Part shown: positions 41,881 through 54,200 of the stretch, in pieces
How the letters are laid out: every line of letters begins with the position of its first letter
Position numbering within the stretch: position 1 is the first letter of the stretch
Origin: Streptomyces noursei
GTDB taxonomy: Bacteria; Actinomycetota; Actinomycetes; Streptomycetales; Streptomycetaceae
Direction of reading: 5' to 3'
DNA length: 64,000 nucleotides
NCBI RefSeq assembly: GCF_016917755.1
Contig: NZ_CP070326.1
Coordinates: forward strand, 1,178,001 to 1,242,000
The notes under the pieces: generated by a model
The model's database searches: none
What the model was told of the DNA's origin: nothing
What the model saw: only the letters and a program-made list of their open reading frames with translations
Position numbers and translations under genes: made by a program

Positions 41881-42515
41881 ACCAGCCCCCTTCCCGCCTT
41901 GCCCGGATACGCGAACGCGTCACCGTCGTTCGGAGACTCGAAAGCTCGAAGGATCGAAGGCTCGGCTCAGGGAAGGATCGGGGCTGTGAGGTGGAGATTC
42001 CACCTGTTCCAAGCCAAGCTCGACGGCCCCGGCGCACCGGTGCACCCTCACGGAACTCTTTTCCGCGCTGCCGAACCATTCACCGCCGTTCAACAACCAC
42101 CGCCGCGGCAGCCCTGATCACCTGGCTCCGCGCCTGATCGCCCGGGCAAGCCCCAGGGCCTGCCCGATGGGCCTGCCCGATGGGCCTGCCCGATGGAGCT
42201 GTGCCGTGTCACCGCGGCCCACCTGCCACGCCCACTGCCAGGTGATCTATTCGGTCGTCGTCCGGACCGACTGGGGACCAGTGTGCGATCCGCGTCCCCG
42301 CCTCGGGAGCGATCTTCGTCTTCGACACCGAGGACGTCGCAGACCCCCTGCTCTGCAGCGTTTCGGTGGCCGTCCACCGCCCCCACAGCTGCGGCTGAGG
42401 AGCGTCCGACGAGTCAGACACGGAGCCGGAGACGTAGGGAGAGGCAACGTCCGACCACCCTCGCCCGGTACGGCAACCGAACCACCGCGCCGGGGCGAGG
42501 ACCACAGTGGAAGAG
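41881..42515. other. Intergenic region with tandem repeats and a possible gene fragment
   Basis: 635 bp without a supported gene. It holds a 3 x 13-bp repeat (42156-42194) and a run of related tcgaag-type octamers at about 41935-41965. A plus-strand frame at about 42242-42400 reads QCAIRVPASGAIFVFDTEDV and ends PHSCG-stop, with good codon use but no start. It may be the C-terminal end of a deleted gene. Confidence 0.4.
42156..42194. repeat. Three tandem copies of a 13-bp unit
   Basis: gggcctgcccgat repeated three times without interruption. No spacer structure, so not CRISPR. Confidence 0.85.
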
Positions 42516-43472
42516 CTAGCGTTCGCTGCCACGCAGCAGGGTGTAGCGATGCCCTTCGTCCGGGTCGCCAACGTAGTAGTAGAGGGTGGGGCGTTCCGAC
42601 GTTCCGCCGATGCTCCAGGTGGTGCCACAGGCACCCGCAAGTTCCAGACCCTGGCTGCGCGTCCCGCTGCTCTCAAGGCTCCACTTGCCCGTTCCTTCGC
42701 AATGGCCGTGGCCGGTGTCGCTCAGCCGGTGGGCGGTCGCCCCTCCGTCGGCAGCGAGTTCGAGCGTGCCACCGCTTCCGTCCTGCCAGATGCCGACCAC
42801 GTCGGCACGGCTCAGGTGGGGCGGCTCGTACAGCTTCACCAGGCCGGTCGCGTAAGCCAGGCCGCCCCACAGCGCGAGTCCCACAGCGCCGGCAGTTCCC
42901 GATGCGAACACCCGTAGGGCCAGTCTCAGGCCGCTGCCGCTCCCCGGCTCGGGGCGGGACGCCGCCAGCCAGGCAAGCAACGCGCTCGGGACACTGAACG
43001 CGGTCAGTGCCAGCCACCACCACGCATGGACCGTCGGCGAACCCACTGCCCCCGAGGCCATCGTGTACAGCACGCTGCCCACGAGCAGCAGCGCAGCCGA
43101 CACTATCGAGGCCACAAGCGGCACGCCCCACACTGCCCCCTTCCGCGTCCACCCCCAGCGCCCTTTCGCCCGGCGCGCCAACCAGACAGTGGGCAGCACC
43201 AGGATGAGCGTTGCGAGAAGGCCGAGGATCACGCTGACGGTGGCGAGCATCGGCAGGATGACGACAGTCGTGAAGACGAGACCGAGGCCGGTGAACTCGG
43301 ACTCGGGGTCCTGCGACAGGCCGATGAGCATCAGGGCCACACCCCCGATGGCCATTTCCGCCACCAGGGCCGCCGTCGACACCAGGATGGTCCTGCCCGC
43401 CCAGATGTCCCGATGGCACGCCCCGTTGACGCCCTGCCCTAGTGGGCTCCGTGCCGTTGCCTGGCCAGTCAT
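42516..43472 (-). CDS. Polytopic membrane protein with C-terminal lipocalin-like domain
   Basis: 318 aa from the ATG at 43472, with GGAGAGG about 8 nt upstream; an ATG two codons earlier is possible. Five hydrophobic helices: ILVSTAALVAEMAIGGVALM, VVILPMLATVSVILGLLATL, VPLVASIVSAALLLVGSVL, WWWLALTAFSVPSALLAWLA and TAGAVGLALWGGLAYATGL. The C-terminal 95 residues read VVGIWQDGSGGTLELAADGG, then GKWSLESSGTR and PTLYYYVGDPDEGHRYTLLR, the pattern of a small beta-barrel that monitors or binds a ligand outside the membrane. Family not recognised. Separated from the NRPS by a terminator. Confidence 0.75.
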   Translation of the reverse strand: MTGQATARSPLGQGVNGACHRDIWAGRTILVSTAALVAEMAIGGVALMLIGLSQDPESEFTGLGLVFTTVVILPMLATVSVILGLLATLILVLPTVWLARRAKGRWGWTRKGAVWGVPLVASIVSAALLLVGSVLYTMASGAVGSPTVHAWWWLALTAFSVPSALLAWLAASRPEPGSGSGLRLALRVFASGTAGAVGLALWGGLAYATGLVKLYEPPHLSRADVVGIWQDGSGGTLELAADGGATAHRLSDTGHGHCEGTGKWSLESSGTRSQGLELAGACGTTWSIGGTSERPTLYYYVGDPDEGHRYTLLRGSER

Positions 43473-43593
43473 CTGCATCACCTCTCCCACCTGCGATGAT
43501 GCACCCGCTGACGGCAACGCCTCACACCAGGGTCGCTTATCGGTCATTTGACCCGCAGCCGCAGCCGGTAGGACTTGTCCGAATACCTCCGCA

Positions 43594-43639
43594 CAACCTG
43601 CCCCTTGGCCTGCTGGGGCGCAGGTCAAGGGGCAGGTTG
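43594..43639. terminator. Terminator hairpin after the NRPS genes
   Basis: caacctgccccttg pairs perfectly (14 bp) with caaggggcaggttg, with a further small cctg/cagg stem inside the loop. It lies 56 bp after the NRPS stop codon and separates it from the next gene on the same strand. Confidence 0.8.
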
Positions 43640-43694
43640 CGGGCCTGTCTCCGCAGGGTGCGTCGTGGGTGCCGGGAGGGCGTGCCGGACCCGT

Positions 43695-46600
43695 TCAGCG
43701 GTTGGGGTCGGGGGTGGGCGTGGGGAGGAATCCCGTGCCGGCGAAGTACGTCAGGTAGGCCCGTACGGTCTCGTCGGTGAAGGGCGGGAGGTGGACTCCC
43801 GATGCCGCCGCCGCTCGGTGGGTGAGGGAGGAGTCCAAGGTGCGACGCCGGCGGCGGGGCCGGTCGTCGGCTTCGTCGGCGGTCTCCTTCCGATCGGTAC
43901 CGCCGAGGAAGAGCTGGGCGGCGTTGTCCGGCTGGTCGGCCACCAACTTGCGCCAGTGGTCGAGTGGCACCGGCTGCACCGTGTAGCCCAGGGCGGCCGC
44001 TGTCTGGAACACCTGCGAGAGCATGGGCGGTTCGGGGTGGGTGAGATGGAAGGTTGTCGGTTCCGGACCGGCCGGGGTCGGTGGCGCCTGCTGGTTGTCG
44101 GCCAGGGCCACGACTGCGGCGCTCACGTAGTCGACCGGTACCCAGTCGGTCGACTCGTCGGATCCCTCGGGTACCGCCTGTGCCTGGAGGCATCCCTTGA
44201 TGTACTGCCACAGCAGGTCACGGTCCTGGCAGGCGCCCGTGCGCGAGGCTCCCGAGATACGCGCGGGACGGTAGATGGTCACCGGGATTCCGCGGCTCTG
44301 CGCGATACGTAGGATCTGCTCGGCGGCCCACTTGCTCTGCGAGTAGCCGTCGGGCAGTTCGTGCACGGGGCCGATGGCGGAGGCTTCCGTGAGGGGGCCG
44401 GGGCCGGACGTGTGCGGCGGGTACACGCCGGTGGTGGAGACGTAGTGCATGCCGGTCGCCTCCGATGCGGCGGCGATGCGGAGGAGTTCCTCGGTGCCCG
44501 TGACGTTGGCAGCGCGGAGTTCGGCGTACGGGGCGGCGAAATTGACCGTGGCACCGTTGTGGTACACAGCGCCGACCCGCTTGCGCAGTGCCTTGTGCTC
44601 CGCGTCGGACAGGCCCAGGCCCGGCGCGCCCAAGTCGCCCGGCAAGGGCCGGATCAGGTCGCCGTAGTGCTCCTTCCACAACCCGTACCGCTCCAGGCCG
44701 GACCGCAGCCTGCGCGCTCCCTCGACGGTGTCCCGAGCCCGCACCAGGCAGTCCACCGGGCCGCCCGTCGATTCCAGCAGATCGCGCAGGAGGAACGCTC
44801 CGAGGAAGCCCGAGGCGCCGGTCAGCAACGGGCGACGCGGGCCCGCGGGTTCGCCGGGCGCAGGCCCGAGCGCCGGGGTGATGTCGGGCGCCAGGTGCAC
44901 GTCCTGGCGCGGATCGGGGCCGGGCGCGTGGTCGGAGCCGCCGGCCGGCTCGTCCAGCAGGCGCCGCACGCCGTCGGGCGTGGGTGCGGCGAAGAGGGCA
45001 CGCATCGACGGCCGTACGCCGAACCTGTCCTCGATGCGCTGGGCCAGCTTGACCGCGAGCAGGGAGTGTCCGCCGGCCTCGAAGAAGTCGTCGTCGAGAC
45101 CCACTTCAGGGACACCGAGGACATCGGCGAACACCCCGCACAGCAGCTTCTCCTGTTCGGTGTCCGGGGCGCGGCCGGCGCCTGTGCCCGTGGAGGGGCC
45201 GGGGGCGGGCAGTCCCCGGCGGTCGATCTTCCCGTTCGGGGTGAGGGGCAGGGCGTCCAGCGCGACGAACGCGGACGGCACCATGTACTCGGGCAGCTGC
45301 GCGGCGAGTGCCTGGCGCATCCGGGCGGCCGCCTCCTCCCACTGCCCGTCGGCGGGAACCGCGTAGGCCACCAGCCGCCGGTCGCCGGGCCGGTCCTCCC
45401 GGACGACGGCGCAGGCGGCGGTGATTCCCGGCACCGCGGCCAACGCCGCCTCGATTTCCCCGAGTTCGATGCGAAAGCCCCGTAGCTTGACCTGGTCGTC
45501 GGCGCGGGAGACGTATTCGAGCTCGCCGCGGTCGTTCCAGCGGACGAGGTCGCCGGTGCGGTACATGCGTCCACCGGTGTGGCTGAACGGATCGGCGACG
45601 AACCGGGCGGCGGTCAGGCCCGGACGGTTCAGGTAGCCGCGGGCCAGTCCGTCACCGGCCACGTACAGTTCTCCGATCACCCCCGGCGGCACCAACTCCA
45701 TTGCCGGGTCGAGTACATACACCTGTGCGTTGCGCACCGGGACGCCGATCGGTACCCGGTGGGTCGATGCCTCCGGGCCGGTCGGCTCCTGGAAGTCGCT
45801 CATGGCCGCGCAGACCGTGGTCTCGGTCGGGCCGTAGGCGTTGACCAGCCGCCGGCCGACGGCCCACCGGGCGACCAGCGCCGGTGGGCACGCCTCCCCG
45901 GCGAGCACCAGGGTGGTACCGCCGGGGATGCCCTCGTCCTGCGGCATGACCGCGAGGGCGGCCGGCGGGAGGGTCAGGTGGGTGATGCCGCGTTCCGCGA
46001 GCAGGCCGGCGAGCGGGGGCCCCGGCACCAGCTGTGCCGGGTCCGCGACCTCCAGGCAGGCACCGGTCAGCAGTCCCATGCAGATGTCCCAGAACGCCGC
46101 GTCGAAGCTGACCGACGCCATCTGCAGGACCCGGCTGGAGGGGGCGAGGCCGAGCCTTTCCGCCTGTGTACGGACCATCGCGCCGACGCCCTGGTGAGTG
46201 ACCACGACGCCCTTGGGCCGGCCGGTGGAGCCGGAGGTGTAGATGACATAGGCGGGATGGGTGGGCAGGGGGCCGGTGCGCGGGTCGGCGGTGTGCCCGG
46301 TGGACCAGGCTGCGGTGTCGTCGAGGGCCAGGCAGCGGGCGGTGGTGGGCAGTCCGGCGCGGAGAGCGGTGGTGGTGATGAGGAAGGCCGGCGCGGCGTC
46401 GTCGAGCATGAAGGAGATGCGGGCGGGCGGGTATGCGGGGTCGACCGGCAGGTAGGCCGCTCCTGTTTTCAGTACCGCCAGTATCGCCACGATCATGTCG
46501 GCCGACCGGGGCAGGGCGAGGGCCACCAGGTCCTCGGGGCCGATGCCCTGTCCCGACAGGTGCCGGGCGAGGTCGTTGGCCCGGGCGTTGAGCTGCGCGT

Positions 46601-49600
46601 AGGTCAAGGCGCCCGTCGCGTCGCGCACGGCCTGGGCGTCGGGGGTACGCGTCACCCACTCCCCGAAGAGCTCCGGCACCGTCGGGGCCGGCAGGTATCC
46701 GACGGGGCCGCGTCCCCATTCCGCCAGCATCCGCGACCGCTCTTCGGCGGTGAGCAGGTCGTAGCTGCGGACGGGCAGGTCGGCGTCGGCCACGACCGCG
46801 GAGAGCAGGCAGCGGAGTCGGTGGGCGAGCCGGTGCACCGTCTCGGGCTCGAACAGTTCGGTGGAGTAGTCCACGTGGCCGTCGATGCCCGCGGCACCAC
46901 CCGCCTCATCCCGCCTCTCGGTGAAGCTGAAGCTCAGGTCGAACTTGCTGACGCCGGTGTGCGCCGGCTGACCGGTCACCGTGATCCCAGGCAGTTCGAC
47001 GTCCGCCACTGCCTGGTTCTGCAGCACCAGCATGACCTGGAAGAGCGGATGACGGTCCTGCGACCGCACCGGGTTGAGCGCCTCCACCAACCGCTCGAAC
47101 GGCACGTCCTGATGCGCGAACGCCGCGAGGTCGAACTCCCTTACCCGGTCGAGGAGTTCACGGAAGGTGGGATCGCCGGACAGGTCCGTGCGCAGTACGA
47201 GCGTGTTGACGAAGAACCCGACCAGGTCGTCCAGCGCCTCATCGCTCCGGCCGGCCACCGCGGTACCGAGCGGGACGTCGTCACCGGCACCGTGCCGGGA
47301 CAACAGCATCGACACCGCCGCCTGCACCACCATGAACAGGGTGCATCCCGATGACCGCGCCAACTCGACGAGCCCGCGGTGCGTGTCCTGGTCGATCACG
47401 AAGGTGAGGGCGTCGCCCTCGTGCTTCAGCACCGCGGGCCGCGGCCTGTCCCAGGGCAGGACCAGCGCCTCCGGCGCATCCGCCAGGGCCTGGCACCAGA
47501 AGGCCAGTTGGCGTGCCGCGAGGCTCTCGGCGTCGGACTCCTCACCCAGCATGCGCCGCTGCCACAGCGTGTAGTCGGCGTACTGCACCGGCAGCGGCGA
47601 CCAGTCAGGCGCCCTGCCCTCGGCACGCGCCCGATAGGCGGCGCCCAGGTCCCGGGCCAGCGGTGCCAACGACCAGCCGTCGCCGGCGATGTGATGCAGC
47701 GCCAGTACCACCACATGGCTCTCCGCGCCCAGCCGCAGCAGGCTCACCCGCAGCGGCAGCTGGGTCTCCACGTCGATCGGTTCGGTCGCCGCGGCGGAGA
47801 TCCGGTCGGACAGGTCGGACTCCTCGACATCGTCGACGGTCAGCGCGCGCTGCGCCTGAGCCGGGCCGAGGACCACCTGCTCGGGCACGCCGTCGTGCTG
47901 GGGGAAGACGGTGCGCAGGGTCTCGTGGCGCTCGATGACGTCGCCCAGGGCGGCACCCAGGGCGCCCACGTCCAGCGGCCCGTCGAGCCGCAGCACCAGC
48001 GGGATGTTGTACGTGGCGCCGGGTCCGTCCATCCTGCCCAGAAACCACAGGCGCTGCTGTGCGAAGGACAGCGGAAGCCGGGCCGGGCGCTGCGCGGGCA
48101 CGATGGCCTCCCGCGCCGTGCCCGCACCGTCGAGGGCCGCGGCAAGTCGGGCGACGGTGGGGTGCTCGAAGAGCGTGCGCACTTCGAGTTCCACGCCGAG
48201 TGCGGTGCGGATGCGGCTGACCAGGCGGGTGGCCAGCAGGGAGTGCCCGCCGAGCGAGAAGAAGCTCTCGTCGACGGGGACGCGGCCGATGCCGAGCACG
48301 TCGGCGAACAGGTCGGCGAGCAGCTCCTCCCGCACGGTGCGCGGGCCGCGTCCGCCGGTGTCCGTGGTGTGTTGGGGCGCCGGCAGTGCCCGCCGGTCGA
48401 GCTTTCCGTTCGCGGTCAGCGGCAGTGCGTCCAGCACGACGAACACCGAGGGGACCAGGTACCCGGGCAGCGTCCGGCCCAGTTGCTCCGCCAGTGCCTC
48501 CGCCGTTGTCGTGGCGCCGCCCGCCGCCACGGCATAGGCCACCAGCCGCCGGTCGCCGGGGGCGTCCTCACGGACGACGACGCAGGCGGCCGTCACCGTC
48601 GGCAGGGCGGTGAGCGCGGTTTCGATCTCGCCGGGTTCGATGCGGTGGCCGCGGAGTTTGACCTGGCCGTCGGCGCGGGAGAGGTAGACCAGCCGGCCGT
48701 CCGCGTCCCACCGGACGAGGTCGCCGGTACGGTACATCCGACCGCCCGACGGATCGAACGGATCGGCCACGAAACGCGTGGCCGTCAAGTCGGGCCGGCC
48801 CACGTACCCGCGGGCCACCCCCGGACCGGCGAGGTACAGCTCACCCACCACGCCCGCAGGCACCGGTCGCAGCCGGGCGTCGAGGACGTGGCAGCGCATA
48901 CCGTCCAGCGGCTTCCCGATGGGCGGAACCCGGTGCTCCGCGATCGGCTGCGACGGCACCTCGTAGCGCGTCGCGAACGTCGTGGCCTCCGTCGGCCCGT
49001 AGGCGTTGACGAACGACGTCCGGGGGCAGGCGGTGGCGGCGCGTTGCAGGACGCCCGCTGCCGCCGCCTCGCCGCCGGTCGCCACCAGTCGCACCGTCTC
49101 GAACAGGTGCGGATCGGTGTCGGCGACGATGTTGAACAGGGAGGTGGTCAGGAACAGAGCGGTGATCTGCTCGGCCGCCAGTATGCGGCCGAGGCGATGC
49201 GGTTCGAGTGGCCCGTCGGGCGCGACGACGACCGTGCCGCCGTTGAGCAGCGGCACCCAGATCTCGCAGGTCGAGGCGTCGAAGACATAGGCGGAGTGCA
49301 TCAGGACCGCGTCGGCCGCGCCGCGCCACATGGCATCGGCGGTGAGCGCCGCCACGTCGCCGTGCGTGACACCGATGGCCTTGGGGTCGCCGGTGGAGCC
49401 GGAGGTGAACATCACGTACGCCAGCCGCGCGCCGCCGGGGAGGCCGGGAAGCCTGCCCGGCTCGACGGGCGCGCCGTCCACGACCCGCCCGTCGGTGTCC
49501 ACCAGCACGACCGGGAGGGAGCCGCGGGCCTCCGTCACCCAGGGGTGGCCGGCGAGGTCCGCCGCGACGACGAGTGCACGCAGGCCGACCGCGGCGGATA

Positions 49601-51269
49601 TCCGGCGCAGCCTCCCGACCGGCCAGCGGGCGTCCAGCGGTACGTACGCGCCGCCGGCCCGGACTGCGGCCAGCGAGGCCGTCACCACTGCGGCCGAGCG
49701 GCCGACCAGCACACCGACACCGTCCTCGGCGGCTACGCCCAGGCCCGTCAGGCACCGCGCCAGGGAACCGGAGAGTCCGTCCAACTCCGCGTAGGACAGG
49801 GCGCTTTCACCTCGCCTGACCGCGGCCGCGCCCGGGTCCGACGCCACCCGGGCGGCGAACAGCTCCGGCAGGCCGGCATGGAGCACACCGGCCGGCAAGG
49901 GGGCGCCCCTCCCCTGGTCGAGCAGCCGTGCATGCTCACCGTCGAGCAGCACCGAGAGGCCGGCGACACGCTGCTCCAGGTCATCGGCGCAGGCTTCCAG
50001 CAGCCGCCTCAGCCGCTCGGCCATCAGCCGTACGGTGCCGGAGTCGAAGGCGTCCGTACGATGGCCGAAGGTGATCCGCAGATCATCGCCCGGTGCGATG
50101 GTGAGGGTGAGCGGATAGTGCGCCGCGTCGGTGCCGCGGAAGCCGGTGACCCGAAGGCCGGGGAGGCCCTCCTGGGCCTGCCGCAGCGCCTCCGCGTCCA
50201 TCGGGTAGTTCTCGAACACGGCGAGCGTGTCGAAGAGGTCGTCCAGGCCGGTCAGGGCGCGGATCTCGGTCAGCCCGAGGTGCTGGCAGCCCAGGAGCCG
50301 GCCCTGCTCGTCCTGCATCCGTTCCAGCAGCGCCGCCAGGGTGTCGTCGGGGCGTATGCCGACGCGGACCGGAATCGTGTTGATGAACAGTCCGACCATG
50401 GTGTCGACACCGGGGATCTCCGGCGGCCGTCCCGAGACGGTGGTGCCGAACAACACGTCGTCCTGTCCGGTGAGTTGGTGCAGCAGTACGCCCCAGACGC
50501 CCTGCACCACCGTGTTGAGCGTCAGGCGGTGCCGGCGGGCCGTCTCCCGCAGGCGGGCCGTGGTGGCCGCGCCCAGATCCAGCACCAGTTGCTCGGGCAG
50601 CTCGCCCGACGACACGGAGGCCGGCTTCTCCCCGGCCAGCAGCGTCGGCTGCGCCACGCCGGCGAGCGCCGTGCGCCAGGCGCCGGCCGCGGCCGTACGG
50701 TCCTGGGCGGCCAGCCAGGCAAGGTAGTCCCGGTAGGGCGCGACGCGCGGCATCGCGCTGCCGTCCCCGCCGCGCGCATAGAGCTCGAACAGCTCCCGCA
50801 CCAGCAGCGGCATCGACCAGCCGTCGAGGAGGAGGTGATGGTTGGTCATGACCAGGTGGTAGCGGTGGTGCGCCATCCGGATCAGGGTGAAGCGCATCAG
50901 GGGCGGTTCGGAGAGGTCGAAGCGCCGCGTGCGGTCGTCGGCCAGGAACGCGGCGAGCCGCTCGGCACGCTCGGCGTCGTCGCCCGTGCCGAAGTCGAGC
51001 TCCTCGAAGACCGGCGGGACTTCCACGGCGACGGCCTGGACCGGCTCGTCGAGGTCCTCGTGGAGGAACCCCACGCGAAGGTTCGCGTGCCGGCGCAGCA
51101 GTCCCTTGACGGCCGCGTACAGCACCGCCGCGTCGACCGGTCCCTCGATGTCGAAGACGAACTGCGCGGTGTAGACGTCCACCGCCTCGGAGTCGTACAC
51201 GGCATGGAACAGCATGCCTGCCTGCAGCGGTGTCAACGGCAGGACGTCCTGCAGCTGGAACCCGGTCAC
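43695..51269 (-). CDS. Terminal NRPS, C-A-T-C-A-T-TD, reductive release
   Basis: 2524 aa. The GTG start at 51269 overlaps the TGA of the upstream NRPS gene by 4 bp (GTGA). Order by nucleotide position: C5 51260-49960 ([27 protein letters not shown], the D-C-L type, as expected after an epimerase); A5 49890-48390 (code by eye D-A-C-F-A-G-A-T-F-K, substrate unassigned); T5 about 48250 ([15 protein letters not shown]); C6 48080-46790 (HHIAGDGWS); A6 46700-45190 (code D-A-W-T-V-A-A-V-C-K, close to the Phe code D-A-W-T-I-A-A-I-C-K); T6 about 45080 ([15 protein letters not shown]); TD 44830-43695 with [18 protein letters not shown] (NADPH loop) and [12 protein letters not shown] (catalytic Tyr/Lys). 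No thioesterase. The TD should release the chain as an aldehyde, or an alcohol after a second reduction. Confidence 0.92.
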   Translation of the reverse strand: MTGFQLQDVLPLTPLQAGMLFHAVYDSEAVDVYTAQFVFDIEGPVDAAVLYAAVKGLLRRHANLRVGFLHEDLDEPVQAVAVEVPPVFEELDFGTGDDAERAERLAAFLADDRTRRFDLSEPPLMRFTLIRMAHHRYHLVMTNHHLLLDGWSMPLLVRELFELYARGGDGSAMPRVAPYRDYLAWLAAQDRTAAAGAWRTALAGVAQPTLLAGEKPASVSSGELPEQLVLDLGAATTARLRETARRHRLTLNTVVQGVWGVLLHQLTGQDDVLFGTTVSGRPPEIPGVDTMVGLFINTIPVRVGIRPDDTLAALLERMQDEQGRLLGCQHLGLTEIRALTGLDDLFDTLAVFENYPMDAEALRQAQEGLPGLRVTGFRGTDAAHYPLTLTIAPGDDLRITFGHRTDAFDSGTVRLMAERLRRLLEACADDLEQRVAGLSVLLDGEHARLLDQGRGAPLPAGVLHAGLPELFAARVASDPGAAAVRRGESALSYAELDGLSGSLARCLTGLGVAAEDGVGVLVGRSAAVVTASLAAVRAGGAYVPLDARWPVGRLRRISAAVGLRALVVAADLAGHPWVTEARGSLPVVLVDTDGRVVDGAPVEPGRLPGLPGGARLAYVMFTSGSTGDPKAIGVTHGDVAALTADAMWRGAADAVLMHSAYVFDASTCEIWVPLLNGGTVVVAPDGPLEPHRLGRILAAEQITALFLTTSLFNIVADTDPHLFETVRLVATGGEAAAAGVLQRAATACPRTSFVNAYGPTEATTFATRYEVPSQPIAEHRVPPIGKPLDGMRCHVLDARLRPVPAGVVGELYLAGPGVARGYVGRPDLTATRFVADPFDPSGGRMYRTGDLVRWDADGRLVYLSRADGQVKLRGHRIEPGEIETALTALPTVTAACVVVREDAPGDRRLVAYAVAAGGATTTAEALAEQLGRTLPGYLVPSVFVVLDALPLTANGKLDRRALPAPQHTTDTGGRGPRTVREELLADLFADVLGIGRVPVDESFFSLGGHSLLATRLVSRIRTALGVELEVRTLFEHPTVARLAAALDGAGTAREAIVPAQRPARLPLSFAQQRLWFLGRMDGPGATYNIPLVLRLDGPLDVGALGAALGDVIERHETLRTVFPQHDGVPEQVVLGPAQAQRALTVDDVEESDLSDRISAAATEPIDVETQLPLRVSLLRLGAESHVVVLALHHIAGDGWSLAPLARDLGAAYRARAEGRAPDWSPLPVQYADYTLWQRRMLGEESDAESLAARQLAFWCQALADAPEALVLPWDRPRPAVLKHEGDALTFVIDQDTHRGLVELARSSGCTLFMVVQAAVSMLLSRHGAGDDVPLGTAVAGRSDEALDDLVGFFVNTLVLRTDLSGDPTFRELLDRVREFDLAAFAHQDVPFERLVEALNPVRSQDRHPLFQVMLVLQNQAVADVELPGITVTGQPAHTGVSKFDLSFSFTERRDEAGGAAGIDGHVDYSTELFEPETVHRLAHRLRCLLSAVVADADLPVRSYDLLTAEERSRMLAEWGRGPVGYLPAPTVPELFGEWVTRTPDAQAVRDATGALTYAQLNARANDLARHLSGQGIGPEDLVALALPRSADMIVAILAVLKTGAAYLPVDPAYPPARISFMLDDAAPAFLITTTALRAGLPTTARCLALDDTAAWSTGHTADPRTGPLPTHPAYVIYTSGSTGRPKGVVVTHQGVGAMVRTQAERLGLAPSSRVLQMASVSFDAAFWDICMGLLTGACLEVADPAQLVPGPPLAGLLAERGITHLTLPPAALAVMPQDEGIPGGTTLVLAGEACPPALVARWAVGRRLVNAYGPTETTVCAAMSDFQEPTGPEASTHRVPIGVPVRNAQVYVLDPAMELVPPGVIGELYVAGDGLARGYLNRPGLTAARFVADPFSHTGGRMYRTGDLVRWNDRGELEYVSRADDQVKLRGFRIELGEIEAALAAVPGITAACAVVREDRPGDRRLVAYAVPADGQWEEAAARMRQALAAQLPEYMVPSAFVALDALPLTPNGKIDRRGLPAPGPSTGTGAGRAPDTEQEKLLCGVFADVLGVPEVGLDDDFFEAGGHSLLAVKLAQRIEDRFGVRPSMRALFAAPTPDGVRRLLDEPAGGSDHAPGPDPRQDVHLAPDITPALGPAPGEPAGPRRPLLTGASGFLGAFLLRDLLESTGGPVDCLVRARDTVEGARRLRSGLERYGLWKEHYGDLIRPLPGDLGAPGLGLSDAEHKALRKRVGAVYHNGATVNFAAPYAELRAANVTGTEELLRIAAASEATGMHYVSTTGVYPPHTSGPGPLTEASAIGPVHELPDGYSQSKWAAEQILRIAQSRGIPVTIYRPARISGASRTGACQDRDLLWQYIKGCLQAQAVPEGSDESTDWVPVDYVSAAVVALADNQQAPPTPAGPEPTTFHLTHPEPPMLSQVFQTAAALGYTVQPVPLDHWRKLVADQPDNAAQLFLGGTDRKETADEADDRPRRRRRTLDSSLTHRAAAASGVHLPPFTDETVRAYLTYFAGTGFLPTPTPDPNR

Positions 51270-54200
51270 TTGCGTCCACCCCACTTGTTCTGCAGCTTGT
51301 TCTGCAGTCGATCGATCTGAGCCTGGTTGAGCGAGACCAACGGAAGGTCGGAAGGCGTGTAGCCGCCGGCGCCGGGTGCCTGGGCGTGTTCGGCTACGGC
51401 ACGCAGCGCCCGCAGCCAGCCTTCGGCGAGTTCCTCGACGTCCTCCTCCTTGAGCAGATCCGTCGGCCAGGTCCAGCCGGCGACCAGCTGCGGCCCCTCC
51501 GGCAGGTCCTTGGTGTAGGCGTTGATGTCCAGCACGTGATGCACCGGCATGTCCGGGTCCTGACTGCGCGGCCCGCCCCCGTCGAAGAGCAGCTGCCAGT
51601 CCCCGGCGTCGCCGGTTGCCGATGAACCGGCATAGCGGCCCAGGTAGTTGAAGCCGATCTGCGGCGTCACGGCGTCCCCGAGCGCGTCGCGGGTGCGCGG
51701 GTTGAGGTGACGCAGCAGGCCGTAGCCGATGCCGTGGTCCGGTACGGCCCGCAGCTGTTCCTTGATCCGCTTCAGCGCGCGGTCGACGAGCGGGGCGTCG
51801 AACGCCCGCGCCTCGTACCGGCTCACCGGCCCCGGATCGAGCCGCACCGGGTACATGCTGGTGAACCAGCCGACGGTCCGGGACAGGTCGATGTTCTCCG
51901 CGATCTGCTCGCGGCCGTGCCCCTCCAGGTCGAGCAGGACGGCCGACCCGCCCGCGCCCCCGCGTTCGGCACGCCATCCGGCGACCGCCAGCGCCAGGCC
52001 CGTCAGCAGCACATCGTTTACCCCTGCGTGGAACGCGGTCGGCACGGTGGTCAGCAGGGGCTGTGTCCACTGTGCGGGCAGGGTGACCGTCAGCGTCCGC
52101 ACGCCGTCGGCGGTGTCCCGGTCCGGGTCGAGCGGCCGGTATCCCCACTGCGGGTCCTCGGTACGCAGGATCTCCTGCCAGAGCGGCAGTTCCGCGGCCC
52201 GCTCGGCGCTCCGCGCCTCGGTCACCAGTAACTCCGCCCATCTGCGGTAGGAGGTACGCACCGGCGGCAGCGGCGAGGTGTCGCCCGCCGCGCCGGCGAC
52301 GACCGCCTGCCAGGCCGCAGCCAGGTCGGCGGTGAGGGTGCGCCACGAGACCGCGTCCACCGCGAGGTGATGGACGACGAGCAGCAGCCGACCGGGCCGG
52401 TCGGGCCCCGCGTCGTACCAGACGGCCTCCAGCACGTTGCCCTTGCCGGGCCGCAGCCGCACGCGGGCGGCCTCGGCCGCCTCGGCGACCACCGCATCGG
52501 TCCGTGCGCCGTCGAGCCCGGCGATGTCGACCCGCGTCAGCCGCGCGCGGGCGCTCACCGCGCCCTGCGGCAGGACTTCGAGCCCGGGCCGCCCGCCGGG
52601 CGTTGCACTCACCCGGAGCCGTAGCATGTCGTGGTGGTCCAGGAGCAGTTGGAGCGCCGCGGCTATGTCCTTCTCCGTTGCCCCGGCCGGTGATCTCAGC
52701 ACGCTCGACTGGTTGTAGCCGTCGAGGGTGCCGGGCCGGTCGAGGAACCACGCGGCGATGGGCGTGAGCGGCACCTCTCCGATGCCCGGGGTGGCCGCGG
52801 TCTCCGCCTCCGCGCCCAGCGGCACGGCGACCGACGCGATCGCTTCCACGGTGCGGTGGACGAAGACATCGCGCGGCGTGATGACCAGTCCCGCGTTACG
52901 GGCCCTGCTGACGACCTGGATCGACAGGATGCTGTCGCCGCCGAGGGCGAAGAAGTCGTCGTCGACCCCGACCTCCGGGAGGCCGAGCGTCTCGGCGACC
53001 ACCCCGCACAGGAGCCGTTCCTCGTCGGTACGCGGAGCCACTCCACCGCCCCGGTGCGTGTCCGGTTCGGGGGCCGGCAGGGCGCGCCGGTCGACCTTGC
53101 CGTTGGGCAGCAGCGGCAACGCGTCGAGGACGACGAACGCGGCCGGAACCATGTACTCCGGCAGGGCCGCCGCAAGGCTGCGGCGCAGCTCGGCGGCGTC
53201 CACCCGCTGCCCGGCCTCGACCACCACATACGCGACCAGGCGCTTGTCGCCCGGTCGGTCCTCGCGGATCAGCACACGGGCCGCAGTCACAGCCGGGAGC
53301 GCCGTCAGCGCACTCTCCACCTCACCCAACTCAATGCGGTAGCCCCGCAACTTGACCTGGTCATCGCTCCGCCCCAGATACTCGATCCGCCCCAGCGCAT
53401 CCCACCGCACCACATCACCCGTGCGATACATCCGCCCACCCGACGAATCAAACGGATCAGCCACAAAACGCGACGCCGTCAAACCCGGACGACCCACATA
53501 CCCACGCGCCAACAACCCACCCGCCAGATACAACTCCCCCGGCACACCAGGCGGCACCACACGCAACGACCCATCCAACACATACGCCCGCGCATTCCAG
53601 ACCGGCCGCCCAATAGGCACCGGACCAGAACCACCCGAAACCACCGCATGCACCGTCGCATCGATCGTCGCCTCCGTCGGCCCATAGAGATTGTGAACCT
53701 CCACCGACCACGCATCAGCAACCCGAACCGCCAACTCCCCCACCAACGGCTCACCACCACACAACACAGCCCGCAAACACCCCGGAACCGACCCCCCACT
53801 CCCCAACACCAACGACAAATGCGACGGCACAAACTGCGCCACCGTCACACCGAAGTCCCGCATGCGGTAAAGCAGTTGATCCGGATCGCGATTGATCTCG
53901 GGGGAGACCAGACAGGTGGAGGCACCGTGAAGCAATGGCAGCCAGATCTCCCATACGGAGGCGTCGAAGCTCGGCGACGTCCGCGCCAACACCCGATCCC
54001 CGACCGTCAACCCAAGATGGTCGGCCAACCACGCCATATGAGACACCACCGAGGCATGAGTGACCACCACCCCCTTCGGACGACCCGTAGAACCCGACGT
54101 GTAAATCACATACGCCGGACCGGCAACCGACACCGCACCACCCGGACCGGACGCATGCCCCACAGACCAGGAAGCAGAATCGTCCATCACAACGAACCGC

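Noticed and set aside
42156..42194. CRISPR-like array
   Set aside because: Three direct 13-bp copies without spacers; a simple tandem repeat.
43473..43694. MbtH-like gene or thioesterase after the NRPS
   Set aside because: The interval holds only a terminator hairpin and a short open frame without similarity.
51270..52751. Continuation of the second NRPS frame upstream of 51269
   Set aside because: The extension overlaps the epimerase domain of the first NRPS gene in another frame and has Arg/Pro/Gly-rich shadow composition. The GTGA overlap gives a natural start.
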